From assembly GCF_000224145.3 (NCBI RefSeq), contig NC_020167.2, positions 5,647,647-5,711,646 of the forward strand: a stretch of DNA of 64,000 nt, written 5' to 3'. A program made the translations under genes and the position numbers. Shown piece after piece: positions 25,301 through 34,279 of the stretch (position 1 is the stretch's first letter; each line of letters starts with the position of its first letter). The DNA is from Ciona intestinalis. Lineage: Eukaryota; Chordata; Ascidiacea; Phlebobranchia; Cionidae. The notes under the pieces are model-generated. The model was given only the letters and a program-made list of their open reading frames with translations, did no database searches and was not told where the DNA came from.

Positions 25301-26065
25301 TTTATGAGCCGCAGCTTTCGAAAACTTCTTCTTGAATCGCTTTCCCGCGTTTTGTTTGCTGTTGTTTTCCTTCGTCTTCACGTCAATCAACTCGCCACTT
25401 GCCATTGAGCATCGAGATACATTGTCGTCTGTCACGTCCCATTCGCTCTCGTCAGACAAGAAACTGTAGCACGAGACGCTGTCCGGAGCAACATCATTAT
25501 GAAGAGTTTCGTTATCTTCCTTTGCATCTTCCTCGAAATCATCAATGTATGCTATTGGAGCGGCTTCTATAGTTTCGTATGTAGGTACCATGCCAGCTGT
25601 TAAAGTCGCACTTTTGCTCCCCTGGTCATCTGACTCAAGATCGTGCTCTGGAGTCGGATGAGGAGCGGATGATCCTCGCTTCCTCGTGTCGTCTGGGAAG
25701 GCGGACTCTAAGATCTCGTGCAGCTCGGTGCTCATTCGTTGTTCATCCATCGTACTTTTTCTCTCCAGTACTCGTAATTCGGTTGGTTTAGGTGACACAG
25801 GTGGTTTATTGCGCCTAATTGGTTTCATTGGTGGGCCTGGTGGTAAAGGGGGAGGGTCAGACGGCGCTTTGTGCCTATTAGTTACTGCAGAACCGCTGCT
25901 ACTGTTTGACGAGCTATTACGGTTTGAGTCGAAAGATGCTGTCCTGCTGTAAGCCGCGTAATCCGCAATACCGTGCCGTGAAACCCGGGATCGATCCATG
26001 CACCGTATTTCGCGCATTACAGAATCGAACAAGTCCTCTCTCGCTGGCCGCCGTGGCACTTCCAT
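16326..26065 (-). CDS. PH-domain protein, ARHGAP22/24/25 (FilGAP)-like, 5' part of gene
   Basis: The minus-strand exons I can join are 25173-26065 (ATG at 26065, ACAACAATGG context), 16813-17089 and 16326-16413. An alternative first exon lies at 18355-18641. The last two exons encode most of a PH domain: SGYLKKLGSNNFKNWSERWF, then VVKGDSLHYYKDPES, then GTIPLLGSKV and KYTFEITP. From recall this matches the PH domain that precedes the Rho-GAP domain in ARHGAP22/24/25 (a WFVLKGD..YYKD then GTI/LPG..FEI-PG pattern). The 298-residue N-terminal exon is disordered with a proline-rich SH3-ligand-like stretch (PPPLPPGPPMKP), acidic and Ser-rich parts and a basic C-terminal end. Junction phases agree: both first exons leave two bases, and 17089 supplies one. 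The gene continues left after the donor at 16325; no Rho-GAP domain was found in the window, so the family call is provisional. Confidence 0.7.
16578..16780 (+). mobile_element. Miniature element copy, forward, in an intron
   Basis: It runs from TATAGTAGGATAGGGGGAGA to GCCACCCTACTTTATATA and sits in the intron between the two PH-domain exons, in the opposite orientation to the gene. Confidence 0.85.
16813..17089 (-). CDS. PH-domain exon 1 (part of the 16.3-26.1 kb gene)
   Basis: The acceptor is TTTGTCTTTGCAG and the donor is GTAAGT at 16807-16812, phase 0. It encodes a Ser-rich linker and then the first three beta-strands of a PH domain, with the basic/aromatic pattern NWSERWFVVKGDSLHYYKD. 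The first base completes a split codon from either upstream exon. Confidence 0.8.
17897..18012 (-). mobile_element. Miniature element copy, reverse, internally deleted
   Basis: Both ends are intact (GGAGGGTGGGGAAAATGGGA and AAAGGTGTCCCATCTTCCCC), but the copy is only about 116 bp, so the middle is missing. Confidence 0.8.
18131..18372. repeat. Tandem duplication spanning a splice donor
   Basis: Two copies of about 120 bp, offset by 127 bp, share GTAAACCACATC, TGTATATGAACAAGA, ACAACCC/CACCCA, CAATATTC and CTTACCG-TC-TCTAAA. The right copy contains the minus-strand donor of the exon 18355-18641. The left copy preserves an equivalent donor-like GGTAAGAT on the minus strand. Confidence 0.7.
18355..18641 (-). 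CDS. Alternative first coding exon of the PH-domain gene
   Basis: An ATG at 18641 is directly preceded by an in-frame TAA, so this exon starts a protein. It encodes a basic/Ser-rich segment (MRFKKGRQSMKQRVEKYTRR) with likely basophilic kinase motifs such as RRLS and KRRSSS. The donor GTAAGA at 18349-18354 leaves two bases that join the PH exon at 17089 to give an Arg codon. The exon ends of the long form (SMRFKDV) and this one (SMRFKKG) share a short motif. This implies a second promoter just upstream; no transcript evidence is available. Confidence 0.6.
18780..20270. other. Intron, no exon seen
   Basis: This lies between the alternative first exons of the PH-domain gene. No further exon was recognised. 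It contains the short tandem repeat at 19452-19585. Confidence 0.4.
19452..19585. repeat. Short tandem repeat, unit about 50 bp, about 2.5 copies
   Basis: The units begin CTGACTGCAGCAATAC, CTGACTGTATAGCAACAATAC and CTGACTGTAGCAATAC. The first two continue with TTCTGTTTTCTGT and TGTTGTTTTCTGT. Confidence 0.6.
20271..20473 (+). mobile_element. Miniature element copy, forward, full length
   Basis: It runs from ATAGTACTGTGGGGTAAG to CCCCACACTACTATATG, with the internal ACGGTTTTATAATTTTTTGA block. It is mildly diverged at the left end (AGAACATCTTTAGC). Confidence 0.85.
20474..21090. other. Intron, nothing seen
   Basis: No exon or repeat recognised. It lies within the long intron of the PH-domain gene. 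Confidence 0.4.
21091..21256 (-). mobile_element. Miniature element copy, reverse, diverged
   Basis: The left end is GTAGTAGGGTGGCTGGAGGA and the right end is AAAGGTGTTCTGACTTTCCC. The length is about 166 bp, so it carries internal deletions. Confidence 0.75.
21257..22545. other. Intron, nothing firm
   Basis: No exon recognised. It lies within the long intron of the PH-domain gene. A short palindrome (CCATGGGCCCATGG) occurs near 22528. Confidence 0.35.
22550..22738 (+). mobile_element. Miniature element copy, forward
   Basis: It has TGTGGGGGAAGCTGGGACAC at the left and GTCCCATCTCCCCCACCCTA at the right. The internal TCCGGATCGTGTTTTAAACA core is clear. Confidence 0.85.
23376..23578 (-). mobile_element. 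Miniature element copy, reverse
   Basis: It runs from the TATATGGTAAAGGATGGGGA end to TGTCCAGTCTCCCCCATCCT. It carries the reverse complement of the ACGGTTTTATA block (TATAAAAACCGTG). Confidence 0.8.
23884..24078 (+). mobile_element. Miniature element copy, forward, near-consensus
   Basis: It runs from TATAGTACCGTGGGGTAAGA to CTTACCCCACTCTACCATA. GGGACACCTTTTGCACATAA and GGATACGGTTTTACAG are well preserved. It lies only about 300 bp from the previous copy, in the opposite orientation. Confidence 0.85.
24079..25160. other. Intron, nothing seen
   Basis: This is the intron immediately 3' of the 25173-26065 exon. No exon or repeat was recognised. It includes short TA-rich tracts near 25047. Confidence 0.4.
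25173..26065 (-). CDS. First coding exon of the long isoform of the PH-domain gene
   Basis: The 298-codon exon starts at ATG 26065 in a strong ACAACAATGG context, with an in-frame TAA five codons upstream in the leader. The donor GTAAGT is at 25167-25172. Its visible content is an N-terminal RRPAREDLFDSVMREIRCMD, an Asn/Ser tract, a poly-proline SH3-ligand-like stretch, an acidic middle (DDFEEDAKEDNE) and a lysine-rich C-terminal part ending SLPRFTK. No folded domain recognised. Codon phase is compatible with the PH exon at 17089. Confidence 0.75.
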
Positions 26066-27021
26066 TGTTGTGTTAAACACGGACTAGACTGTCTGAAGTG
26101 GTCCGTGCTATTGTCTGCTTGGCAGTGTATGGTCGTGAAGCGATGAAATCTCACTTTGAGACAATTTTCGTACGTAACAGCGGAACAGACTATACGCTCT
26201 TCATGCTTTCTGACGCATTGGTTAGCGACGTCGTAGGCAAGGAGAAGGGCACGGCGTGTTCTTATCACTGGGCGATGTTCGTTTTAACCACAATCTTCTC
26301 TGATCCGGATTTGAAGTTTATTGTTTCCGGATCATCGAGCACAGTAAGTACGGGTGTCCTAATCTGGATCGAAGAGAAGGTGCTGATTTTCACTCAAAGT
26401 AAGCCTACGGCATACAAGTCCCTAAACACCCTGAAACACATTGATATTTAAAAATATCTTTCTGGTTGCAATACGCACAGTGCAAACAAAGCAAATAAAA
26501 CTTTACCAGACTTTCGATTTCCGAGAAACATACTTAACTGATTCTTTCATTTCACTAGCTGGTTCAACCTATATTTCAATCCAGGATAATAGTATATTCT
26601 GATTATATAAAAACGTTGGCGTCATTACACTACAGTAGGTATTAAAATATGGGTGATTTCGTGTGGGTGCAAAACCTGGTTAATGTGCTAGTTAGGTCAT
26701 ACACCTATAACCACATATACTATACTAAAAGAAAGCCGTTACTAACCACCACCTAAAACTCTCTACTACACACGACGAGCGAATCGATAGACCAACCTAG
26801 AAGTTCGGTCGCTTCCCGGTTGAGCCGCATAATCCGATCTAGGTTAGTGGAATTCGATTAAAATCGGGACGCATTCGCAGCAAGCATCGATTCGTTTCAA
26901 ACCCAGGACAGCGATGCTTGGTCATTCTTCTCTCTTAGTGAATCTGCTCTAATATAAACATTGGTACGTTTTGAACCGGTATTTTTGCTTACGCACCTGA
27001 CCTGCTTATATGTCGATAAGA
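26066..27021. promoter_or_regulatory. Probable 5' leader and upstream region of the PH-domain gene
   Basis: It lies directly upstream of the ATG at 26065 on the minus strand. No TATA box or initiator was identified with confidence. A 9-bp inverted repeat (CAAGCATCG with CGATGCTTG) near 26882-26922 encloses a 22-bp loop. The promoter role is inferred from position only. Confidence 0.25.
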
Positions 27022-27224
27022 TATAGTTAGGGTCGGGAAGACGGAACACCTTTAGCACTAAATATAAAAATAACCTGATCGTGTTTGAAACAATTCACAG
27101 TGGTCTATGACTATGTAAAGGTCGTGATAATACGGTTATACATTTCTTTGAATGTTCTTTGTTTACTACAAATGATGCGAGATAATAGAATAAAAAGGTG
27201 TCCCATTTTCCCCATCCACTATAC
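27022..27224 (+). mobile_element. Miniature element copy, forward
   Basis: It runs from TATAGTTAGGGTCGGGAAGA to TTTCCCCATCCACTATACG, with ACGGAACACCTTTAGCAC near the left end. Confidence 0.85.
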
Positions 27225-30200
27225 GTAAAAATACAATTCACAAACAAAAACCATAACATAACCCCTACTGTAGCGGTTGAAACAACAATGCAGAAGTAAG
27301 TGGTATGTACGAACCGAACCTGATATCTAAACAACTTAACAACATCAGCTGCTACTGCAATCGAAACTTACAGTTTAGAAAGCACCCATGCTATTCCTGC
27401 TTGTCGCAAGTTTCCATTCACAATAAGCGTGTAATACAATGGTAGATATTCAAAGACTTTCGCACACGTATTGCAAGCCAACAGTCTTGGTAAACGCAAC
27501 AAAACGATTCGCTAAAATAATTTCCGGAGCATGGAACGTTTAATGGCAGCACTATTGTCAGAACAGACCAGGGGTCGACTCTGGTCCAAGCTTGGAAATG
27601 GACACGGACTATTAATTCAGTTTAACCACCGATTAAGCGGACTTTTAAACCGTGCAAGTTTAAACTCAACGACTCACGACTTAATTTATGAACTGTTGCG
27701 TTATAGAACGAATAAGTTCTTTCTATCTGCATATTTCTTAACGGACAATATCAACCTCTGCTCAACATGCAACAGAACAAACGAATAGAAGAATTCTTGC
27801 ACAAGTCATCTTATCTTTTCCATTACGTGCTGCTTGAACACAGGAAACGCCTGAAATCGTACGAGGTTTGAGTAAGGCTAATGTAGTAGTCATTTGCCTA
27901 CTTAAAAGTACTTTTTATATAACATGCACTGCTTTAGGTAACAACAACTTTCTATGCTTGCTGTATATATAACAATATTGTTTTATGCAGTCGTTGTCTG
28001 TCGGTTTACTTATTATGGCAAAACGTTACAAACTGGTAATGTTTTACGACCTAAACGCTTCCTCCTTATTTGGCAAATGACAGAGTAATTATATGATGCG
28101 CCCTGTTTAGATGCGTAGTTTGCTCGCAGCATTTCGCTAAGATATACGTATTCGGTACAAGTAAAATTATGTCTGCATTTTCTATATCTTTACTGTCGAA
28201 TAAAGTTACTGCTTGATACTGAGTCAACAAAATCCTACAGACTGCCGTTTCAACCTCGGTCTGGCTTGTCTACTACATGTTGGTACCAACAGAAACTGAA
28301 AACAACTGTGCAGAATTTACGTAATCTCGGTAGAAAAGCAATAATTACGAAGCAAGGGCAAAGCACTGATTGTGTGTAGATCGGAAACATGTCAATATAT
28401 TGATTAAACTCATTATTTATGCTTCATGCGCCATAACAAGGAAGACGCTTGCGTTCCTTCACATCAACAACGGTTGCTAATTGTAAGTTGTAAATCCCCT
28501 CATAACAGTGGCTTAACGCCCTGTTAGGCGGATTTGGGTTTAAACTGTCTTCGCACATTCCCACTCATCTTTTCAGGACGCTACGACGAATTTGCAAAGC
28601 TAAATTATTTATCCAATGTTGGTATAGCAGCCTATATAGTTTGATATAAATTCCTAATAGATAGATTAATGGCGCCACCGTAACCAAATACAGCTTGTGT
28701 CATTTAAGCTTCAGAAACAAACTCTCTAACTTGAAATTTCATTCGACTGCTCAACCTTCAAACGCCCGCAATTCTAATTTGCCTAAACAGCCCCGCACCT
28801 CTGACGCAGTAACAAACGTTTCCTATTCTCGAGCAGCCCGCGTGCTGTTTTGTGACGTCATAGACGAGGCCCTAAGCGCGCAAGCTAACTTCCTGTTTTT
28901 GGCTGATGCATCAGAATCTGACTTACACAAAATAAGTCGCTTCTGTAAGATCGACTAGAAACAATTTAATGTCTTCGATTGATTTTGTATGTGAGAATGG
29001 CAGGTAATGTATATGCTGAAGAAAATACCTTTATTCCCACCGGGTATTTGCCAACTGTTAAAGCTAGCAAGCATTCCCAAAACGCCTGGCATCGATGCCC
29101 GGCATTGAATTTATTAATCACATATCCGATTACAGCTTAAGCCTGTGCCTGCAATATCAACGACCAAGTGACGCCGGAGTAGCTGTCACATATGTTGTTA
29201 TCAAATGCCCTGCATTGACTAACTTCTGCTTTGTTTTGAAAACTAACAGAGTAATAGACAAATGCCACGAAAAACAACACTTTCTTTGCTAGTGTACTCA
29301 TTAACTGAATTTTCATTTTGAACACACTGCTATGTCACCTAATGTAAAACCAAAAGGTACATTCGTTTCGATGGAAAATACCAATGGAGTGCAGTCATCA
29401 CAGGAAAGTATTAGCAGAAACGTAACTCAAAACAAATATGTTCACTTCAGATTGGAAAGACAAAGTGCTATAGCTTCAGTCTGCAACTACCTGTACACAC
29501 AGATTTCTGGCCCTGATCCGGCAAACAGGCACTCTGTACTGATCCAACGACAACAGGGTTACTGCTTATACTTCACAAAAGGAAGACACGGTTTATTAAT
29601 AAATCCTGGATCATGCGTAGGTTCACGATAAGGAAGTCCCTGAATTCTCAAGAATGACAGCAGTCTATATAAACGTACATCATCTGCTGCCTGTTCTTTA
29701 TAGGCCTGGCAATGGCATTTACGCGGACAATACACCTTTCTGACACAACACAGGTTTTACTGTCGATGCCCAACCCATTGTGTATGGTTCTAACACAAAA
29801 CATATGCATCAACCCTAAGAATAAAACACTGTTATTTGTATTTTAAGCTGTCTCGTGTTTTTTTTACAAAACAAATAGAAGTTATAACACCGACATTCCA
29901 ATGATGTAAACCTATGTATCTATTCTTCTTACACCACCATCACAAGTTACACACGCGGCCCTTTCTATTCTATAGTTTTACAAAAGGTTGGGCAGTGGTG
30001 GGTGGTGTCGGATTCCCACCGTGTAAAGGGAAACTGGAATATTACTATAAACAAACCGACTCGCCGAAACATCCCATTCATTGTAAGTTCGTACGACTAT
30101 CACAAAACGAGTGTCGACACAACTTGATCCTGCCTGGTCGGAATTCCCACGGTTAAATGTCATGTAAACAAATTCATTCAGAACACGATACACCATAACG

Positions 30201-30279
30201 TAATGTACTGCTATAGGCGTATGGAATTGTACAGTTATTATGGAAAACTACTACAGTTGCCCCCCGCGCGAGGATAAAT
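27225..30279. other. Long stretch without a supported gene
   Basis: Several 65-99 codon plus frames (for example 28695-28958 and 29332-29631) show no motif, splice sites or conserved pattern. I regard them as chance. No element copy is present. Confidence 0.4.
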
Positions 30280-30466
30280 TAGTTAAAGCGGGGGAAGACG
30301 GAACACCCTTAGCACATAACATCCAAAAATTTTGATCGTGTTTTAAACAATAAGCGAGTCGTGAGGATACGGATTTATAATTCTTTGATTTATAGTCTTT
30401 GTTTACTACAAAATAGGACGAGAAAATAGAATGAGAAGGTGTCTCATTTCTACTCACCCTTATATA
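30280..30466 (+). mobile_element. Miniature element copy, forward, slightly short
   Basis: It has AAAGCGGGGGAAGACGGAAC at the left and GGTGTCTCATTTCTACTCAC at the right. The TTGATCGTGTTTTAAACAAT core is followed by a small deletion before GAGTCGTGAGGATACGG. Confidence 0.8.
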
Positions 30467-30534
30467 TACTTTATGTATTCATTACCATCACTGTGTAGAT
30501 AATCCAACAATAATAACGTAATTTAATTTGTTTA

Positions 30535-30665
30535 GCCCTGTGGCCCAGTGTGCTGATAAAAACCGTAGGATATATCGAGTTCAATGCTCGAATTTAATAT
30601 CAAAGTGGGTTAGTGGGTTTGTGTCCTTGGGTAAGACTTATTTAACGGGTATATCCTTAACCTAG
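30535..30665 (+). mobile_element. tRNA-derived SINE-like fragment
   Basis: A CCTGTGGCCCAGTGTGCTGA start resembles a pol III A box. GTTCAATGC fits the B-box consensus GWTCRANNC. The tail TGTGTCCTTGGGTAAGACTT resembles a motif common in animal SINEs, from recall. This is a single degraded copy. Confidence 0.4.
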
Positions 30666-30915
30666 TGATATAATCTGTCCAAATTGTCAGGCAGTAAAAG
30701 AAAGAAAACATCGCCCACAAGCTACACAAGTGGTAATGGAATAACGTTTGGAAATGCGCCGCCGTGCGAGCATAAAAGTGTCCATTAATGAATTGTATTC
30801 ATTCAATCAAAAAAATCAGTTCCGATTTTAAAACTGCATGGTATTTAACAAATCAATAGATGAAATACATTTCAACATAACAGAGATCCCCGCTGTTTCA
30901 ATACCATATACTTAC

Positions 30916-31276
30916 CCGTAAAAAAATTGACAATTTGCGCTACCCATATAGCCCCCCCAATGGTAACATCGGCAAAATCCGAGTACATATCCTCTGGTCC
31001 CAGGCACGCGCTCTCACTCCGCTCGAGGTCGTGTGAAGCAGTACTATAGTAGTGATATTGAAAACGCATCAAACAGTTCCTACCTGCTGTAGGGCAGAGA
31101 GTCGGATCTTTCCCGCATTTTCCAAGAGCTACCCCAACAGTCGGTGGAAACAAATCCATTGAGCAACCCTCGATTTGACCGCGTCGGGTTTTGCATACTT
31201 TCAGTTTATATATGACATCTATACGAGATTTATGATAGTATAACACTCCCGCCCCTTCAACAAGCTTGCACAGCAA
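30916..31276 (-). CDS. Candidate exon of an unidentified minus-strand gene
   Basis: The frame is open for about 120 codons and ends at a good donor GTAAGT at 30910-30915, phase 1. It is Cys-rich (VCKTRRGQIEGC, LGKCGKDPTLCPTAGRNC) and ends in a short hydrophobic stretch (IGGAIWVAQIVNFF). The 5' boundary is uncertain, with no in-frame ATG and only weak acceptors. An alternative internal donor/acceptor pair near 31084/31040 would give an intron under 50 bp. No family recognised. It may be chance. Confidence 0.3.
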
Positions 31277-32735
31277 TATTTTACAATTTCGTCAAAATAC
31301 TTTCAATGTCTGCCTAAATAAAAATAGTGTTAAACCGTTTAGAACCAGTACTATAGAACCGTTTTGAAGAAATAATCAAACAAATACACGCTGCTGATAC
31401 CTCTGATTATGTTTCTACAACGAGTTCTCTGGAGAATATAAAAATTTGCAGTTGTTCAGTGACTGCCAGACAACCTTAACTACGATTCCTATTCACCTGT
31501 TATATTAATCAGCCAGAGCACATAGTTAATACTGCAGCTCATAGGCTCCATATGTTTTAACACAACAGTCTATCCTACAAAGTAAGTTTCCTGATTTTTT
31601 AGAAAAAAAATTATAGTTGATTGCTTTATGAATAGTAAACGTGAACAAAGAGTTTTCTGCACCATTTCCTGAATCACTGCCTAACCAAAAGCCCTTGATA
31701 AGAATTACACTGTTTAACATTGCTGAGCAAAATTTCTTTCTGTGTATTCGTTAGTGCAGTAGCTTAGCCGTGGCAGCATGTGTTATTTGATCGTCGTTTC
31801 CGGCCTTGCACCGCAACGAACGAAACATCTCACGCTGCATTGCTTTCTATGCGTACTGGCCATGTGTTTGTACACCATACGTAAGATAATGTGAACTATT
31901 TTCAGCACAGCATAGTTACTTCCGCTGATATAAAAAATTCGCTTTCTTATAACACAAGTTCGTTTCCTGGAAACCGACCAAGTGTGTTAAATCTATTCTA
32001 CCTGATTATAATTGATTTGTTTGACTGCATGGAATGTCGGTTGGTTCCAAGGCGGGAAAATCCGACATGTTGAGTATGCCCGTCTACATGCTGTAAAAAC
32101 ATCATTTTTTAGATTACTAAAACGCATTGAATACATTTTATATATAGTAGGGTTAAAAAAACATCATCTTAGAACTGGTGGCGTACTTTAGAATTCACAG
32201 TAACACATATTTAAACCTACACGCCATATAAACAAAGCCGAAAAACGCTTTGTTTTTCAGCGATGAGCATTTTTAATACCTACTTTGTTTACTGCAGATA
32301 ATATAAAAAAAAACATCTTTAAGAAAATCACAGATTCGTGACGTTACAGGACTGTGTGTGCGCTCTCCAAAGCCACAACCGTGTCATGATAAATAAATGA
32401 CGCGTTTGACTTTCTGATGGACAGAACTCGGCAGAATCACTTTAATCAATTATGTATTATCACATTACAGCCAATTTGCGAGGCGCAGCTTGGATGACTT
32501 TATCCCTTCATGAGGAAGAAATCATTTTAGATGACAGTCGCAGTGCACGAACAGATAAATCCATTAATAGATCTTCGTCCTGGCAAACTTGCTTCATATA
32601 TTTATTACAACTTCCGGCTAAAATAACAGAACTCGTGCAGTGAGCGCATTGTACACGTCGAAACTCTACGCACATCAACGTGGCGTAATACCCGTAGTCC
32701 AACCAGAACAGAACGAACGGTGCTAATCAAAACGT
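31277..32735. other. Intergenic, nothing seen apart from an element end
   Basis: No exon recognised. ATATATAGTAGGGTT at about 32141-32155 matches only the outer end of the miniature element. Confidence 0.35.
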
Positions 32736-32739
32736 AATT

Positions 32740-32745
32740 TTTATT
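32740..32745 (-). terminator. AASDH: Polyadenylation signal of AASDH
   Basis: AATAAA on the minus strand, about 150 bp after the stop codon at 32897. Only the hexamer is visible; the cleavage site is not determined. Confidence 0.5.
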
Positions 32746-32896
32746 TGTCACTTCGTAAACAATGGCAAAGATAATGTTATTTAAAAAAACGAAGAGAAAA
32801 GAATCAACGGCAAAACAACAGTCGTTAAAACACGATATGGATAAAAAGGGTGGAAAAAGTGTCAATTAAAAAGGGCGGCTGTTTTTTGCACCTAGG

Positions 32897-34247
32897 CTAA
32901 GTTACGTTCGATTTATTTGTAAGTGCAAACGAATAAACATTGTTGTTACGACACCCGACAACTACATGACCAATAACGTTAATTTTGGATGGTTCATTCA
33001 CACCGTCACGTGATATCTCTCGACCAATGAAGATTGGGGAAGAGAAGACGTCACCAGAAAGGCTCTTTTGCGCCACCACACGACCGGATTTTACGTCGAG
33101 TAACGAGAGCAATCCATTGGTGGAAACAGAAGAAATATACTGTTGGATAAAAAAGTTAACTTTCATACATTTCAAAGAATATTTTTCCGGACTAAAATAA
33201 TTGAAAAGTGAAATAAAATGGCTCATAGAAGAAATGGTCAAAGAAATATGCATTACAGACCAATACATTATGCTACAACTAAATAAACAAGAGTAATTTA
33301 CTTAACACTAAATCTTACCTTTAATAAATTCTTGTTTTACTAAATGCGTTTAAAAATGGATAACAGTACTAGCAATGAATACTATCAACTCTATTTTTAT
33401 TGAACTCACCTTAACCATATTATTAGAACAAATTGGAAATGGAGTTGCATAGATTGGGTGTACACTGCTGTTCTCTGATGAGGGGAATTCCCATAATTTC
33501 GATCCAGTATCAGCATTAATGCAATATAGGTTACCATCATGTGAGCCAATGAATACAACATTGTTTGAAGGAGTTGAAGCAACAGTGGGAGACGAGAAAA
33601 TTGGTTCCATTGTTTGGTATGACCATGTCTGTTGTAATGTGGGAAATGGGATATTAAGTGTACGTTGATACATAATATGAGAGATTAACTTTATTTTCGC
33701 GTGGCCGGAAAGTGACAGTCAATTTAATACAGTGTTTCGTTTTGTTTTAAGCTTACGAGTTATTACAGATGTAACTTTGTGGTTGATTGTTTTTGTTTCC
33801 GATGTCTAACGAATTAGACAACTTATAAGTGAAGGACACATACACCCACTGTTTTGAAAGTTGTTAATACAAACACATACTGGACATTATAAACATCTAA
33901 ACTTAATTTCCTATTCATCTTACCACATCTCCACTTATATGATCTAGTTTATAGAGACAGCAATCCACACAAGCAACAAAAATTCCAGATTCGGAAACGG
34001 AAGGTGATGAGAAGATTGGCTTTCCAAGGTTCAGACACCAACTTGGTAGAAACAAAGCCAAAGTGTAAGTTAAATTATTTACCAAATAGCTTAACAAGAA
34101 CATAGTAATTTAATATACAATTGGTTGGACTTGATTTTTGTCTGTTACATTTTCAAAGCACCAGATCCTTACTGTATTTCTTTATGCAAGAATCGATAAC
34201 TCTATAAGCACCAAGACAGGGTCAGATTTGGGAAGTTATGACAGTTA

Positions 34248-34279
<32 letters not shown>

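Noticed and set aside
26098..26451. A 117-codon plus frame opposite the PH-gene leader
   Set aside because: It starts at GTG, has no motif, and lies antisense to a well-supported gene start.
29332..29631. A 99-codon plus frame beginning MSPNVKPKG
   Set aside because: It has an ATG but no recognisable domain, promoter or splice sites, and sits in a repeat-poor non-coding region where chance frames are expected.
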